Shown here in pieces: positions 15,542 through 24,074 of a DNA stretch of 39,643 bases (positions are counted from its first letter, which is position 1; every line of letters starts with the position of its first letter). Position numbers and translations under genes: made by a program. Source of the stretch: Paractinoplanes deccanensis (GTDB lineage Bacteria; Actinomycetota; Actinomycetes; Mycobacteriales; Micromonosporaceae); NCBI RefSeq assembly GCF_016862115.1, contig NZ_BOMI01000103.1, positions 1-39,643 of the forward strand, read 5' to 3'. The notes beneath the pieces are model-generated. The model saw only the letters and a list, made by a program, of their open reading frames with translations. It was not told where the DNA came from and searched no databases.

Positions 15542-16981
15542 TCACCAGCCGGACGGCGGCGCCTCGATGTGCACGGCCTTCGTGGCGGTCATCTCGTCGA
15601 GCAGCTCCGGGCCGTACCCGAAGCCCTGACCGCTGCCGCGGCGCGGATGCGCGGCACCGCCCGGAGCGCCCCCGAAGACCGCGTTGATCTTCACCGTGCC
15701 CGCGGGCAGCGTGCGCCAGGCCCGCTGCGCGTGGCTCATCGAGGGGGTCAGCACGGTGGCCGCGAGACCGTACGGCGAGTCGGCCGCGCGGCGCAGCCCC
15801 TCCTCGAACGAGTCGACGACCATGACCGGGGCGACCGGGCCGAACGTCTCCTCGCGCATCACCGCCATGTCGTCGGTGCAGTCGGCGAGCACGGTCGGCG
15901 GGTAGTACGCCCCCGGCCCGGCCGGCACCGCCCCGCCGCGCAGCGCCCGCGCGCCGTCCTTCACCGCCTGCTGCACCTGCTCGTCGACGGCGTCGCGCAT
16001 GCGGCGGTCCACCATCGGCCCGATCTGCGACGCCCATGCGTCCGCCTCGGTGACCAGGCAGTCCAGGAACGCCGGCGCGACCTCGCGGTGCACGTAGACG
16101 CGCTCGACCGCCACGCAGATCTGTCCCGAGTTGACGAACGCGCCGAGCGCCACCTGCTGCGCCGCCCAGGCCGGGTCGACGCCGGCGTCCACCACCACCG
16201 GATCCTTCCCGCCGTTCTCCAGCAGGGCCTTGGCTCCGGTACGGGCGCACGCCGCGGCGATCGAGCGGCCGGTCGCCGTCGAGCCGACCTGGGCCACCAC
16301 GTCGACCGGGGCGGCGGCCAGCGCGGCGCCGACCGAGCCGTCGCCGTTGACCAGGTTGAGCACGCCGGCCGGGAAGTGCGGGGCGAGCAGCTGGACGAGC
16401 CGCCAGCCGGTGGCCGGGGTGCGCTCGCTGGGCTTGTGCACCACGGTGTTGCCGGTGACGAGGGCCGCGCCGAGCAGCCCGCAGGAGACCGCCACCGGGT
16501 CGTTCCACGGCGTGATCACCGCGACCACGCCGCGCGGGCCGTACGCCATGAGGTCGATCGCCTCGTCGTTGCCGGCGAGCGTGCGGCCGCGGTGGGTGGG
16601 GCCGAGCTCCGCGTACTGCCGCAGGGTGCCGACGCCGGCGCCGATCGACTCGCGGGCGCCGTCGACCGGTTTGCCCATCTCGGCATTCATGATCCCGGCG
16701 AGCTCGTCCGCGGCCGCCTCCAGGGCGTTCGCCGCCGCGTGCAGGGCGGCGGCGCGGGCCGCCGGCGCGGTGCTCGCCCAGGCCGGCGCGGCGTCGCGGG
16801 CGGCGGCGACGGCGGCCGCGACGCCGGCCTCCGACGACATCGGCACGACGGTCACCGGGGTGCCGTCGGCGGGGTTCACGACGGTCAGCTTGTGGCCCGA
16901 ATTGCCCGGGTTCCAGCTGCCGCCGATGTGCTGCTCCACGTCATACATGTGCGGGCGTTTGCCCAGAGGCAACGATTCCAA
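15542..16981 (-). CDS. NAD(P)-dependent aldehyde dehydrogenase
   Basis: 479 residues, full ALDH length. Nucleotide-site ITPWNDPV and HKPSERTP, general-base Glu255 in LLENGGKDP, nucleophile Cys289 in NSGQICVAVE, and the late EETFGPVAPV motif are in place. ELGGK of most family members is ENGGK here, a mild variant near the active site. The start is TTG at 16981, chosen because GGGAGG lies six bases upstream; the ATG twelve codons later has no ribosome site. It oxidises an aldehyde to the acid in the cytosol; substrate unknown. It is divergent from the carbamoyltransferase and lies inside the glycan locus, so a sugar- or alcohol-derived aldehyde is possible but unproven. Confidence 0.92.
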   Translation of the reverse strand: MESLPLGKRPHMYDVEQHIGGSWNPGNSGHKLTVVNPADGTPVTVVPMSSEAGVAAAVAAARDAAPAWASTAPAARAAALHAAANALEAAADELAGIMNAEMGKPVDGARESIGAGVGTLRQYAELGPTHRGRTLAGNDEAIDLMAYGPRGVVAVITPWNDPVAVSCGLLGAALVTGNTVVHKPSERTPATGWRLVQLLAPHFPAGVLNLVNGDGSVGAALAAAPVDVVAQVGSTATGRSIAAACARTGAKALLENGGKDPVVVDAGVDPAWAAQQVALGAFVNSGQICVAVERVYVHREVAPAFLDCLVTEADAWASQIGPMVDRRMRDAVDEQVQQAVKDGARALRGGAVPAGPGAYYPPTVLADCTDDMAVMREETFGPVAPVMVVDSFEEGLRRAADSPYGLAATVLTPSMSHAQRAWRTLPAGTVKINAVFGGAPGGAAHPRRGSGQGFGYGPELLDEMTATKAVHIEAPPSGW

Positions 16982-17027
16982 ACCGGCCTCCCGAGAGCTA
17001 TCAGTGCAGGTGGCGAGCGTGAATTTT

Positions 17028-17066
17028 ATTTTTTGGAGAAGTCAATGATCATGGGAGTACTTCTCC
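17028..17066 (+). promoter_or_regulatory. Ribosome-site hairpin of the heptose operon leader
   Basis: GGAGAAGT (17035-17042), which is the ribosome binding site, pairs perfectly with ACTTCTCC (17059-17066). The 16-base loop holds the first ATG (17045) within the palindrome ATGATCAT. A T-rich stretch (ATTTTTTGG, 17028-17036) precedes it. If formed in RNA, the stem would hide the ribosome site of the first gene in the run. Confidence 0.55.
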
Positions 17067-18718
17067 GAGGGCGGGGTATCCGGCGCCACATGCGTGTCCT
17101 GGGAATCAACGCCATCTTCCACGATCCGGCCGCCGCGCTGATCGTCGACGGCCGTGTCGTGGCCGCCGCCGAGGAGGAGCGGTTCAGCCGTCGCAAGCAC
17201 GGCAAGAGGCCCGTCCCGTTCGCCGCGTGGGAGCTGCCCGAGCTGGCCGCCGCGTGGTGCCTCGAGGAGGCCGGGCTGCGCCCGGACGACCTGGACGCCG
17301 TCGCCTACTCGTTCGACCCCGGGCTGACCCGCGACCTCGCGAGCCTCGGCGTGAGCGACCCGTCTGACGCCATGCGCGTCGACTACGCCCGCCGCGCACC
17401 GCAGTTCCTCGCCACCGCGCTGCCCGGCCTCGACCCCGAGCAGGTCAGGTTCGTGCCGCACCACGTCGCGCACGCCGCCTCGGCCGGGCTCTCGGTGCCC
17501 GAGGACAGCGCCGTGCTGGTGCTCGACGGCCGCGGCGAGGTCGCCAGCCACCTGTCCGGTGTGTACCGCGGCGGGCAGCTGGAGGTCTTCAAGAGCCAGG
17601 AGCTGCCGCACTCGCTCGGCCTGCTCTACGAGGACCTGACCCGCCACCTGGGCTTCCTGCACTCCAGCGACGAGTACAAGGTCATGGCGCTCGCCTCGTA
17701 CGGCACGCCCAAGTTCCTCGGGTTGCTGCGCGAGCTGGTGCACGCCAACGACGACGGCGGCTTCACCGTGGAGCGCATCGACTGGGACGCGCTGGCCAAG
17801 GCGCGCACCGCCGACGGCGAGATGACCGAGGCCCACGCCGACCTGGCCGCCAGCGTGCAGGTGCGGCTCGAGGAGGTCATGCTCGACCTGGCCCGCTGGA
17901 CCTACGAGGCGGCCGGCGGCCCGAAGACCCTGACGATGGCCGGCGGCACGGCGCTGAACTGCGTCGCGAACGCCCGGATCGCCGCCGAGGGCCCGTACGA
18001 GCGGGTCTGGGTGCAGCCCGCGGCCGGCGACTCCGGCACCGCCCTGGGAGCGGCCCTCGCGATCGGCGAGAAGAGCATCCCCTTCGGCACGGCGGCGCTC
18101 GGGCGCGGCTGGACCGACGAGGAGCTGGAGGCCGAGCTCCAGCGCGCCGCCCTGCCGTACACCCGGCCGGAGTCGATCGCCGCCGAGGCCGCCCGCGTGC
18201 TCGCCGGCAACGGCATCGTCGCCTGGTACCAGGGGCGCAGCGAGTACGGCCCGCGCGCGCTCGGCCACCGCTCCCTGCTCGCGCACCCCGGCGACAAGGA
18301 CACCCAGACGCGGATGAACAACGTCAAGGGCCGCGAGCAGTTCCGCCCGATCGCGCCGATGGTGCGCGCCGAGCGGTTCGGCGACATCTTCGAGGGCGTC
18401 TACCCGAGCCCGTACATGCTCTTCGTGCACCGCGTGAAACCCGAGTGGAAGGACCGCATCCCGGCGGTCACCCACGTCGACGGCACCGCCCGCGTGCAGA
18501 CCGTCCACGACGACACCGAGCCGCTGGTGGCCGAGATGCTCGCCGAGTTCGAGCGGCTCACCGGCCTGCCGGTCGTGGTCAACACGTCGCTCAACACCGC
18601 CGGCCGCCCGATGGTCGACACCCCGCGCGAGGCGATGGAGCTGTTCGGCTCGGCGCCGGTCGACCTGCTCGCCATGGGCCCGTTCGCGGTGCACCGCGCG
18701 AAGGCGTTCGGGGCGTGA
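17045..18718 (+). CDS. O-carbamoyltransferase, NodU/CmcH/TobZ family
   Basis: 557 residues from ATG 17045 (strong GGAGAAG site), or 542 from ATG 17090, which starts at the family's usual MRVLGIN. The N-terminal Kae1-like domain shows GINAIFHDPAAALIVDG, AAAEEERFSRRKHGK and the metal motif HHVAHAAS. The C-terminal part shows SEYGPRALGHRSLLAHP, REQFRPIAPMV and PVVVNTSLNTAGRPMV, all diagnostic of carbamoyltransferases. These enzymes use carbamoyl phosphate and ATP, via carbamoyl-adenylate, to carbamoylate a hydroxyl group on a sugar or antibiotic. It opens a run of overlapping glycan genes and ends GTGA into a GT2 gene. The likely target is a sugar made by this cluster, perhaps heptose, since 7-O-carbamoyl-heptose is known in Pseudomonas LPS core. 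Confidence 0.93.
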   Translation: MIMGVLLRGRGIRRHMRVLGINAIFHDPAAALIVDGRVVAAAEEERFSRRKHGKRPVPFAAWELPELAAAWCLEEAGLRPDDLDAVAYSFDPGLTRDLASLGVSDPSDAMRVDYARRAPQFLATALPGLDPEQVRFVPHHVAHAASAGLSVPEDSAVLVLDGRGEVASHLSGVYRGGQLEVFKSQELPHSLGLLYEDLTRHLGFLHSSDEYKVMALASYGTPKFLGLLRELVHANDDGGFTVERIDWDALAKARTADGEMTEAHADLAASVQVRLEEVMLDLARWTYEAAGGPKTLTMAGGTALNCVANARIAAEGPYERVWVQPAAGDSGTALGAALAIGEKSIPFGTAALGRGWTDEELEAELQRAALPYTRPESIAAEAARVLAGNGIVAWYQGRSEYGPRALGHRSLLAHPGDKDTQTRMNNVKGREQFRPIAPMVRAERFGDIFEGVYPSPYMLFVHRVKPEWKDRIPAVTHVDGTARVQTVHDDTEPLVAEMLAEFERLTGLPVVVNTSLNTAGRPMVDTPREAMELFGSAPVDLLAMGPFAVHRAKAFGA

Positions 18719-19734
18719 TCTCCATAGTCGTGCCCACTGTGGGCCGTCCCAGCCTGGCCGCCGTGATCGCCTCCCTCGGCGAGCTCCCGCCCGGGGTGGA
18801 GCTGATCGTGGTGGACGACCGGCCCGCGCCGCATCCTCCCCTCGCCATCGACGCGACGGTGGTGGCCGGTCCGGCGCGCGGCCCGGCGGCCGCCCGCAAC
18901 GCCGGCTGGCGGGCGGCGCGCGGCGACTGGATCGCCTTCCTCGACGACGACGTAGTGCCCGATTCGGACTGGATCATGCGACTTGCCGGGGACCTGGACG
19001 CGGCGGGCGACGACGTCGGCGGCGTGCAGGGCGAACTGCGGGTGCCGCTGCCGTCCGACCGCCGCCCCACCGACTGGGAGCGGGTCACCGCGGGCCTCGC
19101 CGACGGCGCCTGGATCACCGCCGACATGGCCTACCGCCGGGCCGCGCTGGAGCGCACCGGCGGCTTCGACGAGCGCCTGCCGAGGGCCTTCCGCGAGGAC
19201 GCCGACCTGGCCTATCGCGTGCGCCTGGACGGCTGGTCCCTGATCCGGGGCCGGCGCCGGGTGACGCATCCGGTGCGGCCCGAGAGCGCCTGGGTCAGCG
19301 TGCGCACCCAGCGCGGTAACGCCGACGACGCCCTGCTCCGCCGCCTCTACGGCCCCCGCTGGCGCGAGCTGCTGGAGATCCCCCCGGGCCGCCGGGCGAG
19401 GCACGTCGTGGTCACCCTGGCCGGTGCCGTCGCGCTTGCCGCCTGGGGCATTTCCCGTACGAGGCACGCGCGCTCCGGCCGCAGCGGCGCCGTCACCGCA
19501 AGCGCGGGTGTGGCGGCGGCCGCCGGGCTCGCGTGGCTGGCCGGGACGGCCGAGTTCGCCGCCGCCCGCATCGCGCCCGGCCCGCGCACGCCCCACGAGG
19601 TCGCCACCATGCTCGTGACCAGCGCCGTCATCCCTCCGGTCGCCGTCACCCACTGGCTGCGCGGCGCGTGGCGCTGGCGCAAGGCCGCGCCGCTCGCCGC
19701 CCGGAAGGACGCGCCCGTGGGAGCGAGCCGGTGA
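18715..19734 (+). CDS. Family 2 glycosyltransferase with C-terminal membrane helices
   Basis: 339 residues; GTG start overlaps the carbamoyltransferase stop (GTGA). The GT2 domain (1 to about 215) has ISIVVPTVGRPSL, LIVVDDRP, ARNAGWRAARGDWIAFLDDDVVP (DXD-like) and DERLPRAFREDADLAYRV (acceptor ED). After it two hydrophobic stretches (about 238-255 and 262-282) and a third weak one near 300-320 suggest membrane anchoring, so it may act on a lipid-linked acceptor at the inner face. Tight overlaps on both sides place it firmly in the heptose operon. The transferred sugar cannot be told from sequence. Confidence 0.87.
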   Translation: MISIVVPTVGRPSLAAVIASLGELPPGVELIVVDDRPAPHPPLAIDATVVAGPARGPAAARNAGWRAARGDWIAFLDDDVVPDSDWIMRLAGDLDAAGDDVGGVQGELRVPLPSDRRPTDWERVTAGLADGAWITADMAYRRAALERTGGFDERLPRAFREDADLAYRVRLDGWSLIRGRRRVTHPVRPESAWVSVRTQRGNADDALLRRLYGPRWRELLEIPPGRRARHVVVTLAGAVALAAWGISRTRHARSGRSGAVTASAGVAAAAGLAWLAGTAEFAAARIAPGPRTPHEVATMLVTSAVIPPVAVTHWLRGAWRWRKAAPLAARKDAPVGASR

Positions 19735-21302
19735 CCGAGCTGTTCGACGCGGTGCTCTTCGACCGGGACGGCACGCTCATCGTGGACGTGCCCTACAACG
19801 GCGACCCGTCCCTGGTGGAGCCGATGCCCGGCGCCCGGGAGGCCGTCGACCGGCTGCGCGCCGCCGGCTATCGGCTCGGGATCGTCACCAACCAGTCCGG
19901 GCTGGCCCGCGGCCGGTTCACCGCCGGCCAGCTCGCCGCCGTCAACCGGCGGGTCGACGAGCTCTTCGGCGGCTTCGAGACCTGGCAGATCTGCCCGCAC
20001 GACGACACAGCCGGCTGCGCCTGCCGCAAGCCCGCGCCGGGCCTGGTGGTCGCGGCCGCCGAGGCGCTCGGCACCACGCCGGCGCGCTGCGTGATGATCG
20101 GCGACATCGGGCGTGACGTGGACGCCGCACAGGCCGCCGGTGCCGCCGCCGTGCTGGTGCCGACCCCGGTCACCCTGCCCGCCGAGGTCGCCGCCGCCCC
20201 CGCGACAGCCTCGTCGCTCACCGAGGCCGCCGCCCTGATCCTGCGGCGCGAAGCCCTGGTCACCCCGGCGCAGCGGCCCGGACCGGCCGCCACGGTGCTG
20301 GTCGTGCGCTCGGACTCGGCCGGCGACATGCTGGTCACCGGGCCCGGGATCCGCGCGGTGGCGCACGGCGCCGAGCGGGTCGTGCTGCTCTGCGGGCCGC
20401 GCGGCCGGGACGCCGCGGGCCTGCTGCCGGGCGTCGACGAGATCATCGAGTGGCGGCTGCCCTGGATCGACGCCCAGCCCGGCCCGGTGGACGCGGACGA
20501 CATGGCCGCGCTCACCCGCAAGCTGCGCGAGGTGGGCGCGGACGAGGCGGTCGTCTTCACCTCGTTCCACCAGTCGGCGCTGCCGCTGGCGCTGTTGCTG
20601 CGCATGGCCGGCGTCGGCCGGATCACGGCGATCAGCGACGACTACCCCGGCTCGCTGCTCGACGTGCGGCACCGGGTGCCGCCGGGCATCCCCGAGGCCG
20701 AGCGGGCGCGCAGCGTGGCCGCCGCGGCGGGCTTCGGGCTGCCGCCGGGCGACGACGGCGGCCTGCGCGTCAGCGGCGTGCGGCGGCAAAGCGGCGGCGA
20801 GTACGTCGTGGTCCACCCCGGAGCCAGCTGCGAGGCGCGGTCCTGCCCGCCCGAGACCCTGCGGCGCGTCGTGGCGGCGCTGGCGGCGGACGGGCACCGC
20901 GTGCTGGTCACCGGCGGTCCCGAGGAGCGCGTGCTCGCCTCGTACGTCTCGGGGGGTGTGGGGGTCGAGGTCGGCCGGACCTCGTTGCGCGAGATGGCGG
21001 AGCTCCTCGCCGGCGCGAGCTGCCTGGTGGTCGGCAACACCGGCCCGGCGCACCTCGCGGCGGCCGTGGGCACCCCGGTGGTCAGCCTCTATGCCCCGAC
21101 TGTCCCCTATGGCCAGTGGGGCCCCTACCGGGTCCCGAACGTGCGGCTCGGCGACGCCGGCGCGCCCTGCCGCGACACCCGGGCGACCGTCTGCCCGGTC
21201 GCCGGCCACCCCTGCCTGTCCGACATCGAGCCCCGCGAGGTGGTCGCGGCCGTCCGGCTGCTGGCCGCCGGGGCTCCCGAGCGCACCGAGGTAGCAGCGT
21301 GA
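19731..21302 (+). CDS. Fusion of GmhB-like heptose bisphosphatase and GT9 heptosyltransferase
   Basis: 523 residues; GTG start in a GTGA overlap. Residues 1 to about 175 are a HAD phosphatase of the GmhB type: DRDGT with Asp11/Asp13, VTNQSG, the zinc loop CPHDDTAGCACRK (Cys88, His90, Cys96, Cys98) and MIGDIGRD (122-129). GmhB removes the 7-phosphate from heptose-1,7-bisphosphate. From about 188 a GT9 fold follows: VVRSDSAGDMLVTGP, VVHPGAS and GNTGPAHLAAAVGTPVVSLYAPT. The canonical K-x-W-P element after HPGA reads EARSCPPE here, so the acceptor or donor site has diverged. The fusion joins heptose activation to heptose transfer in one polypeptide, next to GmhA and HldE. Confidence 0.9.
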   Translation: MTELFDAVLFDRDGTLIVDVPYNGDPSLVEPMPGAREAVDRLRAAGYRLGIVTNQSGLARGRFTAGQLAAVNRRVDELFGGFETWQICPHDDTAGCACRKPAPGLVVAAAEALGTTPARCVMIGDIGRDVDAAQAAGAAAVLVPTPVTLPAEVAAAPATASSLTEAAALILRREALVTPAQRPGPAATVLVVRSDSAGDMLVTGPGIRAVAHGAERVVLLCGPRGRDAAGLLPGVDEIIEWRLPWIDAQPGPVDADDMAALTRKLREVGADEAVVFTSFHQSALPLALLLRMAGVGRITAISDDYPGSLLDVRHRVPPGIPEAERARSVAAAAGFGLPPGDDGGLRVSGVRRQSGGEYVVVHPGASCEARSCPPETLRRVVAALAADGHRVLVTGGPEERVLASYVSGGVGVEVGRTSLREMAELLAGASCLVVGNTGPAHLAAAVGTPVVSLYAPTVPYGQWGPYRVPNVRLGDAGAPCRDTRATVCPVAGHPCLSDIEPREVVAAVRLLAAGAPERTEVAA

Positions 21303-22231
21303 ACATTCTGCTCTGGCACGTGCACGGATCCTGGACGACCTCGTTCGTCCAGGGCAAGCACCGCTACCTGATCCCGGTCAACGAGGCCCGCGACGCGTGG
21401 GGCCGCGGGCGGGCACAGACCTTCGACTGGCCGGCCACCGTGGAGGAGGTGCCGCTCGACGGCCTCGCCGGGCTCGATCTCGACGTGGCGATCGTGCAGC
21501 GGCCCGAGGAGATGGACCTCGTGCCGCGCGGCGTCCCGGTGATCTATGTGGAGCACAACACTCCCAAGGGCGACGTGCCGAACACCCGGCATCCGATGGC
21601 CGACCGCGACGACCTGGTCATCGCGCACGTCACCGACTTCAACGACCTGTTCTGGGACACCGGCGGCACCCGGACCACGGTGATCGACCACGGCATCGTC
21701 GAGCCCAAGCCCCGGTGGAGCGGCGACGTCGGCCACCTCGCGGTGGTCACCAACGAGCCGATCCGGCGCAACCGGGTCACCGGCACCGACCTGTTCCCGC
21801 GGTTCGCGGCGGTGGCGCCGCTGGACGTCTTCGGCATGGGTGTCGAGGGCCTGCGCGGGCCGCGGATCACGCCCTACGACGATCCGCCGCAGCACGTCAT
21901 GCACGCAGAAGTCGCCCGACGGCGGATTTATCTGCACCTGACCCGCTGGACGTCGCTGGGGCTGAGCCTCATCGAGGCCATGCAGATGGGCATGCCCGTC
22001 GTCGGCCTGGCCACCACCGAGGCGGTCGCCGCGGTGCCGCCCGACGCCGGGGTGCTCGACACCCGCGTCAGCACGCTCGTCGAGGCCACGCACTGGCTGC
22101 TCGAGGACGCCGAGGCGGCACGCAGCCTCGGCGGCCGGGCCCGCCAGGTCGCGCTGGCCCGCTACGGCCTGGACCGGTTCCTCGCGGACTGGGACCGGCT
22201 GCTGGAGGAGGAAACATGCGCATCGCGATGA
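21299..22231 (+). CDS. Glycosyltransferase, GT-B fold
   Basis: 310 residues, GTG start in a GTGA overlap. The opening ILLWHVHGSWTTSFVQGKHRY (residues 3-23) is the N-terminal strand and loop of a GT-B enzyme. VIYVEHNTPKGD and VIDHGI are the middle strands. YLHLTRWTSLGLSLIEAMQMGMPVV is the GT4-like C-terminal donor-site helix with the E-x7-G/P pattern. It is shorter than most GT4 proteins (about 370-400). The bold assignment stops at 'glycosyltransferase'; donor and acceptor are unknown. It is embedded between the GmhB-GT9 fusion and a GT4 gene. Confidence 0.8.
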   Translation: MNILLWHVHGSWTTSFVQGKHRYLIPVNEARDAWGRGRAQTFDWPATVEEVPLDGLAGLDLDVAIVQRPEEMDLVPRGVPVIYVEHNTPKGDVPNTRHPMADRDDLVIAHVTDFNDLFWDTGGTRTTVIDHGIVEPKPRWSGDVGHLAVVTNEPIRRNRVTGTDLFPRFAAVAPLDVFGMGVEGLRGPRITPYDDPPQHVMHAEVARRRIYLHLTRWTSLGLSLIEAMQMGMPVVGLATTEAVAAVPPDAGVLDTRVSTLVEATHWLLEDAEAARSLGGRARQVALARYGLDRFLADWDRLLEEETCASR

Positions 22232-23433
22232 TCTCGGAACACGCCAGCCCGCTCGCCGCCCTCGGGGGCATCGACGCGGGCGGGCAGAACGCGCACGTCG
22301 CCGAGCTCGCCGGGGCGCTCGCCGCGGAGGGACACGAGGTGCGCGTCTACACCCGGCGCGACAGCCCCGCCCTGCCCACCGTGGTGCCCCTGGGCTCCTC
22401 TTTGGAGGTCGTGCATGTTCCGGCCGGGCCGGCGCAGGCGCTGGCCAAGGACGAGCTGCTGCCGTTCATGGGCCGGTTCGCCGAGTGCCTCGCCGCGGAC
22501 TGGCGCGACGAGTGGCGGCCCGACGTGGCGCACGCGCACTTCTGGATGAGCGGGCTCGCGGCGGTGACCGCGGGGCGCGCCCGCGAGGTTCCGGTCGTGC
22601 AGACGTACCACGCGCTGGGCTCTGTGAAAAAGCGCCACCAGGGCGCCGCCGACACCAGCCCGCCCCGGCGCATCGCCTATGAGCGCGAGCTCGGCCGGGC
22701 CGTCGACCGGGTGATCGTGCAGTGCCAGGACGAGGTGCGCGAGCTGATCCGGCTCGGCGTGCCCCGCGCGCGGATGTCGATGGTGCCGTCCGGCGTGAAC
22801 ACCGAGCGGTTCCGCCCCGACGGGCCGTCCGTGCCGCGCTCCAAGCGGCCGCGCATCCTCACCGTGGCGCGGCTGGTCGAGCGCAAGGGCGTCGAGGACC
22901 TGATCCGGGCGCTGCCCGGCGTGCCGCGCGCCGAGCTGGTCGTGGTGGGCGGGCCCGCGCTGTCCGAGATCGAGGCCGACCCGTACGCCCGGAGACTGCT
23001 CGCGATCGCCGAGGAGTGCCGGGTCGCCGACCGCGTCCGCCTCGCCGGCGCGGTGCCGGCCCACGAGATGCCCGCGTGGTACCGCTCGGCCGACGTGGTG
23101 GCGGCGACGCCCTGGTACGAGCCGTTCGGCCTCACCGTGCTCGAGGCGATGGCCTGCGGCGTGCCGGTGGTCGGCTCGGCGGTCGGCGGGCTGACCGACA
23201 CCGTCGTCGACGGCGTCACCGGCGACCTCGTGCCCGCGCGCGACCCGGCCGGGCTCGCCGTCGCGCTGCGCAAGCTGCTCGCCGACGACGTGCGGCGCAT
23301 CTCGTACGCGGCCGCGGCGGTCGACCGCGCCACCCACTCCTACGCCTGGCCCCGCATCGCCGGCCGGCTCGCGGACGTCTACGCGAGCGTCGCCGGTGTC
23401 ACCCCCGAACCCACCCGTGAGGCGGTTGCTTGA
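22216..23433 (+). CDS. Family 4 glycosyltransferase
   Basis: 405 residues; ATG at 22216, 16 bases inside the previous gene, with a GGAGGAGGAAAC ribosome site. GT-B fold: MRIAMISEHASPLAALGGIDAGGQN with the GG-nucleotide loop, VAHAHFWMSGLAA, PSGVNTERF, ILTVARLVERKGVEDLIRAL (donor phosphate Arg/Lys) and ATPWYEPFGLTVLEAMACGVPVVGSAVGGLTDTV (E-x7-E motif). It resembles the MshA/sucrose-synthase-like group of retaining GT4 enzymes. It acts in the cytosol on a nucleotide sugar; specificity is unknown. It directly precedes gmhA, with its stop overlapping the next ATG, so the operon continues without a gap. Confidence 0.88.
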   Translation: MRIAMISEHASPLAALGGIDAGGQNAHVAELAGALAAEGHEVRVYTRRDSPALPTVVPLGSSLEVVHVPAGPAQALAKDELLPFMGRFAECLAADWRDEWRPDVAHAHFWMSGLAAVTAGRAREVPVVQTYHALGSVKKRHQGAADTSPPRRIAYERELGRAVDRVIVQCQDEVRELIRLGVPRARMSMVPSGVNTERFRPDGPSVPRSKRPRILTVARLVERKGVEDLIRALPGVPRAELVVVGGPALSEIEADPYARRLLAIAEECRVADRVRLAGAVPAHEMPAWYRSADVVAATPWYEPFGLTVLEAMACGVPVVGSAVGGLTDTVVDGVTGDLVPARDPAGLAVALRKLLADDVRRISYAAAAVDRATHSYAWPRIAGRLADVYASVAGVTPEPTREAVA

Positions 23434-24074
23434 TGTCCTCGGAGCTTTCCCCCACAGATCGGCACCTGACCGCGCTGGCCACGGCGATCGTCCCGTTCCG
23501 GGCGGTCGCGGGCCGGCTGGCGCGCTGGGGCGGCCAGCTCGCCTGGCACCTCGGGCAGGGCGGCCGCCTGCTGGTCGCCGGCAACGGCGGCAGCGCGGCC
23601 GAGGCCCAGCACCTCGCCGCCGAGCTGGTCGGCCGGCTGCGCGACGAGCGGATGCCGCTGTCCGCGATCGCGCTGACCCCGGACTCGTCGGCGGTCACCG
23701 CGATCGGCAACGACTACGGGTTCGAGGAGGTCTTCGCCCGGCAGGTGCGGGCGCACGGCCGGCCCGGCGACGTCTTCCTCGCGATGTCGACCAGCGGGCG
23801 CAGCCCCAACCTGCTCACCGCCGTGCGCGCGGCCAAGGAGTGCGGCCTGCGCACGTGGGCGATGACGGGCGAGGGCCCCAACCCGCTGGCCGACGCCTGC
23901 GACGAGGCGCTGCGCTGCCCGTCGCCGGACAGCCAGGTGGTGCAGGAGCTGCACCTGCTCTCGGTGCACCTAATGTGCGAGTACCTCGACAGCACGCTGC
24001 CGGCGGTGGTCGGCCCTTTCGCCGAGAGCCGGACCCCCGAGATCATCAACGAGGAGATGCGAGTAGGCGTATGA
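23433..24074 (+). CDS. gmhA: Sedoheptulose-7-phosphate isomerase
   Basis: 213 residues, one SIS domain. VAGNGGSAAEAQHLAAELVGR (about 49-69) is the GmhA hallmark, with Ser/His/Glu for phosphate and metal. FARQVRAHGRPGDVFLAMSTSGRSPNLLTAV carries the second phosphate loop (STSGRSPN), and QELHLLSVHLMCEYLD the C-terminal His/Glu helix. It converts sedoheptulose-7-phosphate into D-glycero-D-manno-heptose-7-phosphate, the first step of heptose activation. The ATG at 23433 overlaps the previous stop (TGATG); TTG at 23430 is an alternative. It overlaps hldE by ATGA, which matches the pathway order. Confidence 0.94.
   Translation: MSSELSPTDRHLTALATAIVPFRAVAGRLARWGGQLAWHLGQGGRLLVAGNGGSAAEAQHLAAELVGRLRDERMPLSAIALTPDSSAVTAIGNDYGFEEVFARQVRAHGRPGDVFLAMSTSGRSPNLLTAVRAAKECGLRTWAMTGEGPNPLADACDEALRCPSPDSQVVQELHLLSVHLMCEYLDSTLPAVVGPFAESRTPEIINEEMRVGV

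Noticed and set aside
15425..17044. N-terminal extension of the carbamoyltransferase over the aldehyde dehydrogenase
   Set aside because: Antisense-type sequence; the family begins at MRVLGIN, and the ribosome site lies at 17035.
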